Below are positions 42,810 to 50,998 of a stretch of 64,000 nucleotides of DNA, one piece after another. Numbering within the stretch: position 1 is the first letter of the stretch; each line of letters opens with the position of its first letter. Location: contig JAWKTN010000009.1 in NCBI GenBank assembly GCA_041399065.1, forward strand, positions 186,001-250,000, read 5' to 3'. A program made the position numbers and the translations under genes. The notes under the pieces were generated by a model, which saw only the letters and a program-made list of their open reading frames with translations, was not told where the DNA came from and did not search any database. This stretch comes from JAGQPD01 sp020426865 (lineage in GTDB: Bacteria > Planctomycetota > Planctomycetia > Pirellulales > Pirellulaceae).

Positions 42810-45800
42810 TTAGCCGCGACGGCGGAGCCCGGTCAAGGCCAACATGGCGAGCGTCATGAGGCAGACGGAGGCTGGTTCTGGAACCGATGCGACTGAGGCG
42901 TTGCCGAGGCTATTGCCAAAGTTGTCTTTCCAGACGGTATAGTCCGCGGCGTCGATGACACCGTTGTTGTTACCGTCAGCGCCGGAGCCGGGAGCTACGT
43001 TGGAGCCGAAGTTGTCTTTCCAGATCGTATAGTCCGCGGCATCGACGGAACCATTGCCGTTGTAGTCGCCGAGCAATCCACCTGGTTCGTTGGAATAAGT
43101 GACAGTTCCTTCGAGTGTCGCACCTTCGGGCGAAGAGAACGTGAAGACCAGGTCACCATCCTGGCCAGCGCCGAACTTACTGGTGTCAAAGGCGCTGCCC
43201 AGCGAGACGGACGAGTTCGCTGCCAACGTGCTAGTACCCTTAAGGAAAGCTTCCCCGATGACACTACTGTCGGATGCACCACCTTCGTCCCAACTCTCAC
43301 CAACGCCATTACCAACCGATTGGTAATTCTGGTCGCTGAGGCTGTTCCAGGTGGAGGGCTTTAGCGCCCCGCCGGCACTGGCGATCTCATAGAAATCGAA
43401 TTCAACGGACGCGGCATTGTCGTTTTTGATCGTTACCACACCAGTGACGGTGTTAACATCAAGCGACAAACGGGGCACACCTGCATCCGGGCCAGCTGCC
43501 AGGCTGTCGGCGACTTCCGTAGCGGATAACGCATGGTCGTAGATTCGGAATTCGTTGAAGGAACCATCGAAGACCGGATCGTTCCATTGCGACCGACCAA
43601 GCCAGTTGTTGTTGTCGACCATCGTACGGAGGTCGATATCTGCGCTGATGAAGTTCTGGCCTACTAGACCGCCATCATAATACAGCGACATTGTGCCGTT
43701 CGGGCCTGACGTTGCATCATTGTGATCGTAGACCGCAACGACGTGGTGCTCGACACCTACATCAAACGGGCCAGTCAAACCGACATTTGGCTCTTCGGAA
43801 TTCGACGCCGGATGGTTCGTCATCTCGAGACCGTCGGTATATCGGCCCGAGTTGGGCGTGATCAATACGTAGGCCGCTGTCGAACCGGACGATGAAGTAT
43901 CTTCACCGTCATTACTAGTCCCAAAATCGCCGAATCGTTGCCACGTCCGTTGCGTGGCAACCGTGGCCCACCATTCGAAGCTGATGGCGCCGTTGGTGCC
44001 CGAGTTCACAGCCGCGGTAACGATTCCGTTGGGGAGATCGACGTAAGCATCTTCTGTAATGTCGTTTGAACCTTGCCCCGTGTTGGCGGAGAGGTCGATT
44101 TGACCGCCGACAAACGCATAGTTTACCCCGACACCTGCATCGACGACGGTACCATTGGCACCGCCGATCGAATCATCCGCCGAAATGTTGAAACTGTAGC
44201 GGTGAACCATGTCCGCTGAGGCCGACGATGAGCTCACGAGCATGCCTGCAGCCGCAACCACGGCCAGCGCTGCAACCTTACGAGAGCGGCGAAGCATGCC
44301 AAAGGCTCCCGCAACAAGTGACAAGAGCAAAGCAGCCGAGGCGGGTTCGGGAACGGAGTTCAGCATTGCCTGGAACGAACCGACGCCCTGAGCCGCTTCA
44401 AAATCGTTACGGAAGAAGCGATAATCGCTTACGTCCACAACTTTGTCACCGTTCAGGTCACCTTTACCATATGCGGCAGCAACACTCAACTCAGAAAACT
44501 CGCCGAACAGATTGGCCGAGAAGATGGTCCAGTCAGCTTCGTTGACAGTGCCATCGCCGTTAAAGTCGCTGCGGCCAAGTGCGTTTCCGCCATTGCCGGT
44601 GTACTCAATCGTGAGGCTGACAACGCTTCCGTCTCCCAAGGTGGCTTCGCCCACGATATCTTCTGTTGGCGTTTGGTGCCAAAGATTGCCGAGCGAGACC
44701 GATGTGGACGAGTTAATCGTACCGCCGCTGCCAGTGTTGGCTCCTTCCGCAACTTCGGAGCTTGTGGACGAAGAAACCGTCCATGCCGAACTTGGGTCGA
44801 AGGTGCCGTTTCCAGCATCCAAGCGGCCAGAAATAGGCGTCCAAGCTACGTTGTCAATCGCGCCGGTCGCGGACATCAACGTGTAACTCTTAAGGCTGCC
44901 AGTGCCTCCTGTATTCGAGAGGGTCGCCGCGCCGGTCGTTCGGTCAATCGATAACGTTGGATTGGGTCCGGTAAATGGCACTGGTCCAGCCGTGAAGCTG
45001 TCACTAACCTCGGTCGCCGACAGGGCATGGTCATAGACGCGAAACTCATTGTACGACCCATCAAACAACGGATCGGGCCATTGCGAACGTCCAAGCCAGT
45101 TATTGTCGTCAAGGACGGAATCCAGGAGAAGGCCGTCGGGGATGTTATTCGACGCAGCCAACGCGCCATCCACGTAGAGATATGTGGTACCGTTTGCTCC
45201 TACAGTGAAGTCTGTTTGGTCGAGTACCACCGCATAATGATGCTCCACTCCAGTGGTTTGCCGTGGACCATTGGTAGCTGTTTCTAAGGCTCCGGCACCG
45301 TAACGAACCCCCAACCGCAGGTCAGCACCGCTAGACGACGTCAGAAACACATAATCGCTGGCATTGCCACCCGTGGCCGTATTCTCACCTTGATCGCTCT
45401 GGCCGAAGTCGAATAGCCGCGCCCAAGTCCGTTGGGTTTGTTCCGTAGCCCAAAGCTCGAAGCTGATCGCCCCGCGAGTTCCCTCGAAGGCACTGTCGCG
45501 CACTAGAAAATTCGGCAAATCGATGTACGCACCCGTCGTGAATGCCGTCGGGTCTTCGGCCGTCGCCTGATTGGAACTGATCCCACCGTTGCCAGCGGTA
45601 TTGTTGCCACTTAAGTCGATCTGGCCGTTCACGAAGCCAGCAATGCCGCCCGGATCGACGATCGAGCCATTGTATGCGGCTCCACCCACGCTGTCGGTGA
45701 CCGTGCCGTCATTGAACGTGTACTGATGCCGTAACGCAGCCGACACAATGCCCGCATGGGCAGTGGCCAGCACCAAGCTCAAAGTGAGCCAACGCCAACT

Positions 45801-45812
45801 TCCTCTCAACAT
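42810..45812 (-). CDS. Double LamG/dockerin protein with two PEP-CTERM signals (fused tandem copies)
   Basis: A 1000-residue exported protein made of two similar halves. Each half has a signal-like start, a LamG/concanavalin-like domain (LSATEVSDSFTAGPV in the first; LSATEVADSLAAGPD in the second), dockerin-like repeats (FNGDGTVNEADW, DLNGDKVVDVSDY; DYNGNGSVDAADY, NNNGVIDAADY) and a PEP-CTERM tail. The first tail VPEPASAALLLSLVAGAFG runs straight into MLRRSRKVAALAVVAAAG, a signal peptide for the second half, with no stop. The final tail is VPEPASVCLMTLAMLALTGLRRRG. The ATG at 45812 has GAGGGAGT eight bases upstream; an internal ATG at 44297 (residue 506) has GGGAG eight bases before it. One long product, two products, or both are possible. 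Confidence 0.85.
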   Translation of the reverse strand: MLRGSWRWLTLSLVLATAHAGIVSAALRHQYTFNDGTVTDSVGGAAYNGSIVDPGGIAGFVNGQIDLSGNNTAGNGGISSNQATAEDPTAFTTGAYIDLPNFLVRDSAFEGTRGAISFELWATEQTQRTWARLFDFGQSDQGENTATGGNASDYVFLTSSSGADLRLGVRYGAGALETATNGPRQTTGVEHHYAVVLDQTDFTVGANGTTYLYVDGALAASNNIPDGLLLDSVLDDNNWLGRSQWPDPLFDGSYNEFRVYDHALSATEVSDSFTAGPVPFTGPNPTLSIDRTTGAATLSNTGGTGSLKSYTLMSATGAIDNVAWTPISGRLDAGNGTFDPSSAWTVSSSTSSEVAEGANTGSGGTINSSTSVSLGNLWHQTPTEDIVGEATLGDGSVVSLTIEYTGNGGNALGRSDFNGDGTVNEADWTIFSANLFGEFSELSVAAAYGKGDLNGDKVVDVSDYRFFRNDFEAAQGVGSFQAMLNSVPEPASAALLLSLVAGAFGMLRRSRKVAALAVVAAAGMLVSSSSASADMVHRYSFNISADDSIGGANGTVVDAGVGVNYAFVGGQIDLSANTGQGSNDITEDAYVDLPNGIVTAAVNSGTNGAISFEWWATVATQRTWQRFGDFGTSNDGEDTSSSGSTAAYVLITPNSGRYTDGLEMTNHPASNSEEPNVGLTGPFDVGVEHHVVAVYDHNDATSGPNGTMSLYYDGGLVGQNFISADIDLRTMVDNNNWLGRSQWNDPVFDGSFNEFRIYDHALSATEVADSLAAGPDAGVPRLSLDVNTVTGVVTIKNDNAASVEFDFYEIASAGGALKPSTWNSLSDQNYQSVGNGVGESWDEGGASDSSVIGEAFLKGTSTLAANSSVSLGSAFDTSKFGAGQDGDLVFTFSSPEGATLEGTVTYSNEPGGLLGDYNGNGSVDAADYTIWKDNFGSNVAPGSGADGNNNGVIDAADYTVWKDNFGNSLGNASVASVPEPASVCLMTLAMLALTGLRRRG

Positions 45813-45993
45813 AAGGATACTCCCTCTCGAAGCGAAAAAATGTGATCCCACACGCAGTCTTTGTAACCCGTTGCAGCGCTTCCTCGCCCAACCCGTAGAA
45901 TAAACACACAACCTCACCCCGTCACCGTGCCCACTAACCCCTGGGTATGTTCGGGCACTGCGACTTTACGCTACCTCGCGGCAGCAAATTACG

Positions 45994-46998
45994 CTATTCT
46001 TTGGTAAAGTCCAAGCCAGCGGCGGTCGACATGGCCCGCCAAGTCTGCAGATCGATCGAATCAGCCACGAATTGAACCGATCCGTCGCAATTGGTCGCTT
46101 CCACGCCACCGGGATGATGGCTGCGCGACCCAAACGTCTGCATGAACGTGTTGTCCCCCGATACGCGACGCGGTATCGGAATGTTGTTTTGCTCGTAATA
46201 ACGAGCTTCCACGACCAACCGCGCGATATCGTCGCCGATCGGCGAATTAGGAGGCAACCAGGTCGTGAATGATTGACCGCCCAGACAAGTAACGATATCG
46301 GAATATGGACCGCCCCACGCGTTTTGGCTGTCCAGTTCCGGCAGCACCAAGATCTCTGCCATCATCAACGTTTTACTCGTTCCGTCCTTGATCTTCCGCA
46401 ACGGCACGCCGTCGTTGAACGTGAATGGGGCACCACCAAAAAAAACGTTCGATGCCCGCACGTCCAACTGACCATACACCGTATTGCCAAAGTTCACGAC
46501 ATAGTTACCTCGAATACGACACCAGGTCGCAACGTTCCACTCGTTCCGCTGCAAGCCGATGTCCGATGGACACGCATAGATATTGATGAATGTCCGCCGA
46601 GCTTGCTCGTTCTTCACGCTGCTGAACGACGAGTTGTAATCGACGATGTCGGCGAATGCCGATTCTTCAATGTACGCGCCGATGTTGCTATACCAACCAT
46701 GGTCGTCATACCAACTGCCAGGCCGATCCGCCCCATTCGGATAGGCTGCCGCATATTCCGCTTGCGTTCGCACATGCGAGCCGTAGGGAAATGCCCCCTT
46801 CGCCGATTCGTAATTGATCATCGCCAAACTTAACTGGCGAAGATTGTTCATGCATTGGGTGCGACGCGCTGCCTCGCGGGCCGCATTGACGGCCGGCAAC
46901 AACAAGGCTACCAACAATCCAATGATGGCAATCACCACCAGCAACTCAACCAATGTGAACGCCCTACGTTCGCGTGCAACAGAAAAGCTCCGTCGCAT
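45994..46998 (-). CDS. DUF1559 prepilin-like protein
   Basis: A 334-residue planctomycete DUF1559 protein. The N-terminal pilin-type signal reads RRA|FTLVELLVVIAIIGLLVALLLP with Glu+5, so it is probably processed by prepilin peptidase and assembled or anchored at the membrane. The helix ends AVNAAREAARRTQCMNNLRQL, a DUF1559 hallmark; the C-terminus has SRHHPGGVEATNCDGSVQFV, another. The ATG at 46998 is preferred since GGGAGGAAG precedes it; the frame is open to 47028. Its upstream neighbour is a small lipoprotein, the usual operon partner. Function unknown beyond the pilin-like signal. Confidence 0.92.
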   Translation of the reverse strand: MRRSFSVARERRAFTLVELLVVIAIIGLLVALLLPAVNAAREAARRTQCMNNLRQLSLAMINYESAKGAFPYGSHVRTQAEYAAAYPNGADRPGSWYDDHGWYSNIGAYIEESAFADIVDYNSSFSSVKNEQARRTFINIYACPSDIGLQRNEWNVATWCRIRGNYVVNFGNTVYGQLDVRASNVFFGGAPFTFNDGVPLRKIKDGTSKTLMMAEILVLPELDSQNAWGGPYSDIVTCLGGQSFTTWLPPNSPIGDDIARLVVEARYYEQNNIPIPRRVSGDNTFMQTFGSRSHHPGGVEATNCDGSVQFVADSIDLQTWRAMSTAAGLDFTKE

Positions 46999-47169
46999 AG
47001 TCTTCCTCCCGGTGGCTGTTCTCGCCAAGGCTCGCCCTGTTGGAATCGCTGTTGGCTCGAGAACGATTAGTGTTTTGTGTTTTGGTGATGGGAATTGGGT
47101 TAAATCTTCTACGTTTAGGGACCGTTGGCGAAAGCTGCGTAGCGTTCAGGGCAGCTCATGCGTCAATTC

Positions 47170-47604
47170 TTACAAATCAAAATTCTGCTGACCGTCCTCG
47201 GTCACTTCGATCGCCACCTCATGGGGGCGGCCTTTCAGCAAATCGACACGCTCTTCAAACTGTGGGCTGCCATCCATCGTGATCATGCGGCCGGTGTACT
47301 TGCCTAAATTGAATTTCACTATCACGCTTCCCTTCGGTACTTTCTTGGCTTCGTAAGTTCCGTCCTCTTTTAACTGACAAGTTGCTGGTGGCGCCTGACC
47401 TTCGCCGTTTGGGAAAAAGTCAATAAAGCCTTCCACCTTACCCGTTACCGGCTTTCCGTCGATCGCGACCTTTCCCGTCAACGTCGCCGTAGGCTGCGCA
47501 TGCGATCCCTGTGGACCACAACCTGTCAACGGCCCCAACGAGATAGCACTGATCAGCAACCCCAATGTCCCCAATAACGTACGCTTGAACGTCGCTTCCC
47601 TCAT
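47170..47604 (-). CDS. Small lipoprotein, partner of the DUF1559 gene
   Basis: A 144-residue exported protein with signal LLGTLGLLISAISLGPLTGC and a lipobox Cys at residue 29. The body has a carboxypeptidase-regulatory-like or TonB-dependent-plug-like strand pattern: LTGKVAIDGKPVTGKVEGFIDF, then GTYEAKKVPKGSVIVKFN. Such proteins commonly precede DUF1559 genes in planctomycetes, and the stop is 171 bases before the DUF1559 start on the same strand. The exact role is unknown. Confidence 0.82.
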   Translation of the reverse strand: MREATFKRTLLGTLGLLISAISLGPLTGCGPQGSHAQPTATLTGKVAIDGKPVTGKVEGFIDFFPNGEGQAPPATCQLKEDGTYEAKKVPKGSVIVKFNLGKYTGRMITMDGSPQFEERVDLLKGRPHEVAIEVTEDGQQNFDL

Positions 47605-48155
47605 ACTGAACTACGCACTCCTCTTCGTTTTCTCTATCGATTCAGCGACAATCATCTGTCACTAACTGCGGTCTCCGTCCCTGTGACTCGTTGACGTCGA
47701 TTCTCTCTATCCCGACGTTGGAATAGTAATTAGACCGCGTGTCCCAATAGCGTCTCACTCGCCTTGGGCTCGGTAATCCACGGCAATGGCAGTTCCGCCC
47801 GCCCGGGGCGCGTCGCACTGCATTTGCTTGTTTTTTTCTTGCAACCGCTCGCACAATCAGTATAACCCCAACCGAAAATGCCGCAAATAGTTGTGCGCCC
47901 ACGATTTAAGCCAACCCCGCGTGTGAGCAACGATGGCGATCCCCGCCACCGTTCCGGCCCCCAAGGCTGAGCTGGCAAAAGATGTCGGCGAAATCCAAGT
48001 TGCCAGGTGGCCCGCGCGGCGCGCGAGTTGATTCGGCTCTTAAGTGCTGCATTGGCAAGGACTTACAAGCTTGTAGTGTCGCCATCCAGGCCCGAGGGGC
48101 CGGCCGTTCGCCGAGCCCGGCCTGAAGGGTTGGGACCAGCTCCCCAAAGGGGTTG
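47605..48155. other. 551-base gap with no convincing gene
   Basis: Between the lipoprotein start and the methyltransferase stop. Open stretches exist on the minus strand but none has a supported start, homology or length. There is an ACAAGCTTGT palindrome near 48064-48073 and GC-rich tracts; possibly eroded coding sequence. Confidence 0.4.
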
Positions 48156-50027
48156 TTACGTTGGGTTGAGTTGTCGGAAGAGTTCGCGGCAATTCAATCG
48201 CGGATTCAAGCGCTGCGCGATCCGGCCCTGCCACTGTAGCGAACCGGCGATGTGGGGGGCGATCGGCTGCGTGCGAACGAACAGCTTGCCACAGAGTCGT
48301 TGCCAATCGTCCAGGCGATTTTGGACCATGCCGAGTCGCTGGCGAAGGTCGAGCGTTTCGCCGACATACCAGCGGCGCCGGGCTTCATCGATGAGGACAT
48401 ACAGCCCAGGTGCGGCAGGGAATTCGGCGATCTCCAATTCCGCCAGCGGCAAGGGGCGGGAAAATCGGCGGGGAGTTGCGAGTGCGGCGGCTTGACAAGC
48501 GGCCGTGCGAGCTCGGCTGCGGAGCATGAGTGCTCCCCAACGATAGGCAAACGCCGGCTGTCCGGGAGCCAGCGACATGGCCAATGCATCAAACTGGCAC
48601 GCCAATAGCGGATCGCAGAGGATATCGCTTAGATGTCGAGCCCTACCGTCATTGATCAGCGACTGCCCGGCCGCTTCACTGGCAAATACGAACCGATCGC
48701 ATTCGGTCCAATCGAGCGTCGTCCGTTGCGTGATGGGCAGTGCGGCAAGCTCACCTGCCTTTCGTAAGCGGAGGAGCAAGAAGTTCCAAGTGCGGGGTTC
48801 GCCGACGAGATCGAGCGCTTGGCACGCCGCGGCGAAGCGAGCGTTGCGATCGGGATCGACGATCACACGATCGACAGAATACCCTTCGTAGGTGCGGCAA
48901 TATGCCTCAGCCACCCCACGCAATGTCAGTTCCAGTTGTGCTTCGCTATAACGTTGTTCGGAAGGCCAAAGCGACATTTGGTTGGCCGATCCGCGGCGAG
49001 TTCCCATTTTGCCCGCCGAACGGGTCCCTGTCTTGGGGGCACTTTTGAGCGGTTCGGGGGAGCCATCCAAACGATCGCCAACCCGAATCGTGCTCAGACG
49101 ATCCGTTCCATACTGCACATAGTCTTCCGACAAATCGAAGCCCAGATAGCGGCGACCCAACTTCTTTGCCACTGCCACCGTTGTGGCACTGCCAGAAAAT
49201 GGATCGAGTACCAAGTCGCCGGGTCGCGAACAAGCTCGAATGATGCGCCCTAACAACTGTTCGGGCATTTGGCAGCCGTGGAATCCCGCTCGTTCCTTGA
49301 ATGTGCCGGCGACGCGGGGAAAATACCAGGTGTCTTCCGTGGCCTTCAGGCAGCGATCAAGGTCGTGGGGTCGCAAGGTAAAAGTGCGTTCGCCCTCGGT
49401 TGGTGGTAGCAAATGCTGCAACGACCAGCAGCCATCGTCGTCACTATGCAAATCGCCCACCACATCCGCAGGGCGGATAATCCACGTGTCATCGGGCAAG
49501 CGACCATTGGGATTGGCCCGTTTGTCGTTGTAGACCAATTCGCGAGCGGATGGCACACGATTGTCCAGATCGTCGTCGAGAAAGGTAAACTTCGAGCGAT
49601 CCTTGACGAAGTGAAAGAGATGCGCGTGTGACCGAGTAAATTTCTTGGCGCAGTTGACGCCAAACGTGTAGTACCAGATCACCCAGCTGCGGCAGTGAAA
49701 GCCGATTCGTTGGCTTTCTAACTTCAGTTCCGCGGCGTATTCATCACCGATCGCCAGCCAGAACGTCCCATTGGGCTTGAGGATTCGCCACACTGCGGCG
49801 ATCCAGTCGGCCGACCACTGCAGGTATTCCTGGTGTTCTTTCGAATCATCGTAGACGTCATAGTCGTAGCCGATATTGAACGGAGGATCGGCGAAAACCA
49901 GATCGACACTGGCGTCCGGCAGTCGATTCATTTCAGCGATACAGTCGCCGTGAATGATCCTTTCCGTCGCGATACGTGGAGACTCGATGTCCGTAGAAAC
50001 CTCGATGTCCGTAGAAACATTATCCAT
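48156..50027 (-). CDS. Site-specific DNA methyltransferase with degenerate GIY-YIG-like C-terminal domain
   Basis: A 623-residue protein. Residues 24-310 form a beta-class N6-adenine or N4-cytosine DNA methyltransferase: catalytic motif IV DPPF (47-50) comes first and the SAM-binding motif I DPFSGSATT (275-283) later. A linker (about 311-350) precedes an unrecognised helical part. The C-terminus has a GIY-YIG-like signature: GLYVL at 541-545, WYVGETLDLRQRL at 553-565 with Arg562 or 564, and RLNPRLN at 606-612. The glutamate expected about twelve residues before that Pro-Asn end (E76 in T. maritima UvrC) is Gln600 here. The ATG has GGAG upstream. A repeat-coded VSTDIE pair lies at the N-terminus. 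No restriction or specificity gene is adjacent. Confidence 0.9.
   Translation of the reverse strand: MDNVSTDIEVSTDIESPRIATERIIHGDCIAEMNRLPDASVDLVFADPPFNIGYDYDVYDDSKEHQEYLQWSADWIAAVWRILKPNGTFWLAIGDEYAAELKLESQRIGFHCRSWVIWYYTFGVNCAKKFTRSHAHLFHFVKDRSKFTFLDDDLDNRVPSARELVYNDKRANPNGRLPDDTWIIRPADVVGDLHSDDDGCWSLQHLLPPTEGERTFTLRPHDLDRCLKATEDTWYFPRVAGTFKERAGFHGCQMPEQLLGRIIRACSRPGDLVLDPFSGSATTVAVAKKLGRRYLGFDLSEDYVQYGTDRLSTIRVGDRLDGSPEPLKSAPKTGTRSAGKMGTRRGSANQMSLWPSEQRYSEAQLELTLRGVAEAYCRTYEGYSVDRVIVDPDRNARFAAACQALDLVGEPRTWNFLLLRLRKAGELAALPITQRTTLDWTECDRFVFASEAAGQSLINDGRARHLSDILCDPLLACQFDALAMSLAPGQPAFAYRWGALMLRSRARTAACQAAALATPRRFSRPLPLAELEIAEFPAAPGLYVLIDEARRRWYVGETLDLRQRLGMVQNRLDDWQRLCGKLFVRTQPIAPHIAGSLQWQGRIAQRLNPRLNCRELFRQLNPT
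49983..50018 (-). repeat. 18-bp tandem repeat at the methyltransferase start
   Basis: Two perfect copies of CTCGATGTCCGTAGAAAC, in frame, encode the duplicated VSTDIE at residues 4-15 of the methyltransferase. Copy number changes would not shift the frame. Confidence 0.9.
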
Positions 50028-50428
50028 GCGGGGCGCTCCGATCCATAGCTCGGGGTTCAGCCGAGATTATATCGATCGAAATCGGATCGCGCCAGCCCCA
50101 TTTGGGGAGCCGGCGTCGAGGCCGGCTCCCAAACGTAGGACTTGGAACCACTATGGCAAGTTCACATCGTCTCCACACGAACCCCAACGGGGTTTGCATC
50201 CATGCGAGCTATCGTCTCAAAAAGCGTAAACGCAATGGCGGCGGTGATTCCTTAAGGAAAAAACCAAGTTGACGCCAGAGAGGCCAAAGTTTTCCCAATT
50301 TACCGACAAGTCGGCGGCGATAGGACCGGTGCTGGTTGACTCGGGGCAGCATATCGCGCAAGATTGGCAGTTCCCGTCGCCGTCACGTCAATGTCATAAG
50401 ACTCTTGCCGATCGAGTATGTGGAACTA
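50028..50428. other. Gap between methyltransferase and sigma-factor genes
   Basis: About 400 bases between divergent starts. A GC-rich hairpin is formed by TTTGGGGAGCCGGC (50101-50114) and GCCGGCTCCCAAA (50121-50133), with one bulged G. A second small one is AACCCC-AAC-GGGGTT (50180-50194). No gene is convincing; promoters are expected here. Confidence 0.5.
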
Positions 50429-50998
50429 ATGACCGTTGACCCTAGCAAGCTGACGGACCTGATTCGGCGAGCGGCGGCCGACGACCCGCAGGCGAAGGAG
50501 CAGTTGTATGCCCGTGTTTACGACGATTTGCGCTCGGTGGCACGCAGCGTCATGTGGAAGAACAAAGGGGGCGAACTGCAGACGACGGCGCTGGTCAATG
50601 AAGTCATTTTACGGTTTGAACGCGGCAATTCATTGAAGACGATCGACAACCGGCGGGTATTCTTTTCCGTGGCATTACAGGCGATGCATCAGATCCTGGT
50701 CGATCATTATCGCCGGCGAAGGAAGTCGATCGACAGTCCCGACCGCAAGCCCGAGCCGTTGGACGAAGCGGTACGGACGATCGAATCGCAGGTGGGCGCG
50801 GATTTCGAGCAGTTGCAACAGGCACTTGATAAGCTGCAACGCGAATCGCCGCGACAACATGCGGTAATCATGCATCGCTTCTTTGGAGGGCTAACGATCA
50901 GTGACACGGCCATACTCTTAGAGGTGTCGGAGCAGACGGTCGAACGCGACTGGCGTTTGGCACGTGCCAAACTGTTTCGCAATCTAAAGGACGACTAG
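50429..50998 (+). CDS. ECF-type RNA polymerase sigma factor
   Basis: A 189-residue sigma-70 family protein of the large planctomycete ECF group. Region 2 spans about 15-95 (LYARVYDDLRSVARSVM, QTTALVNEVILRF, NRRVFFSVALQAMHQILVDHYRRRR), region 4 about 125-185 (LDKLQRESPRQHAVIMHRFFGGLTISDTAILLEVSEQTVERDWRLARAKLF), with the HTH in the last part. The frame is open from 50336; ATG 50429 fits the family length. Its stop directly abuts the start codon of the kinase gene, so the pair is an operon, a recurrent arrangement in planctomycetes where the kinase is thought to control the sigma factor. That link is inference. Confidence 0.9.
   Translation: MTVDPSKLTDLIRRAAADDPQAKEQLYARVYDDLRSVARSVMWKNKGGELQTTALVNEVILRFERGNSLKTIDNRRVFFSVALQAMHQILVDHYRRRRKSIDSPDRKPEPLDEAVRTIESQVGADFEQLQQALDKLQRESPRQHAVIMHRFFGGLTISDTAILLEVSEQTVERDWRLARAKLFRNLKDD

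Noticed and set aside
47642..48008. Short open frames on the minus strand, one with a membrane-like SALGAGTVAGIAIVAH stretch
   Set aside because: That stretch has no start codon before an upstream stop and the other frames are Arg-rich; at most eroded coding sequence.
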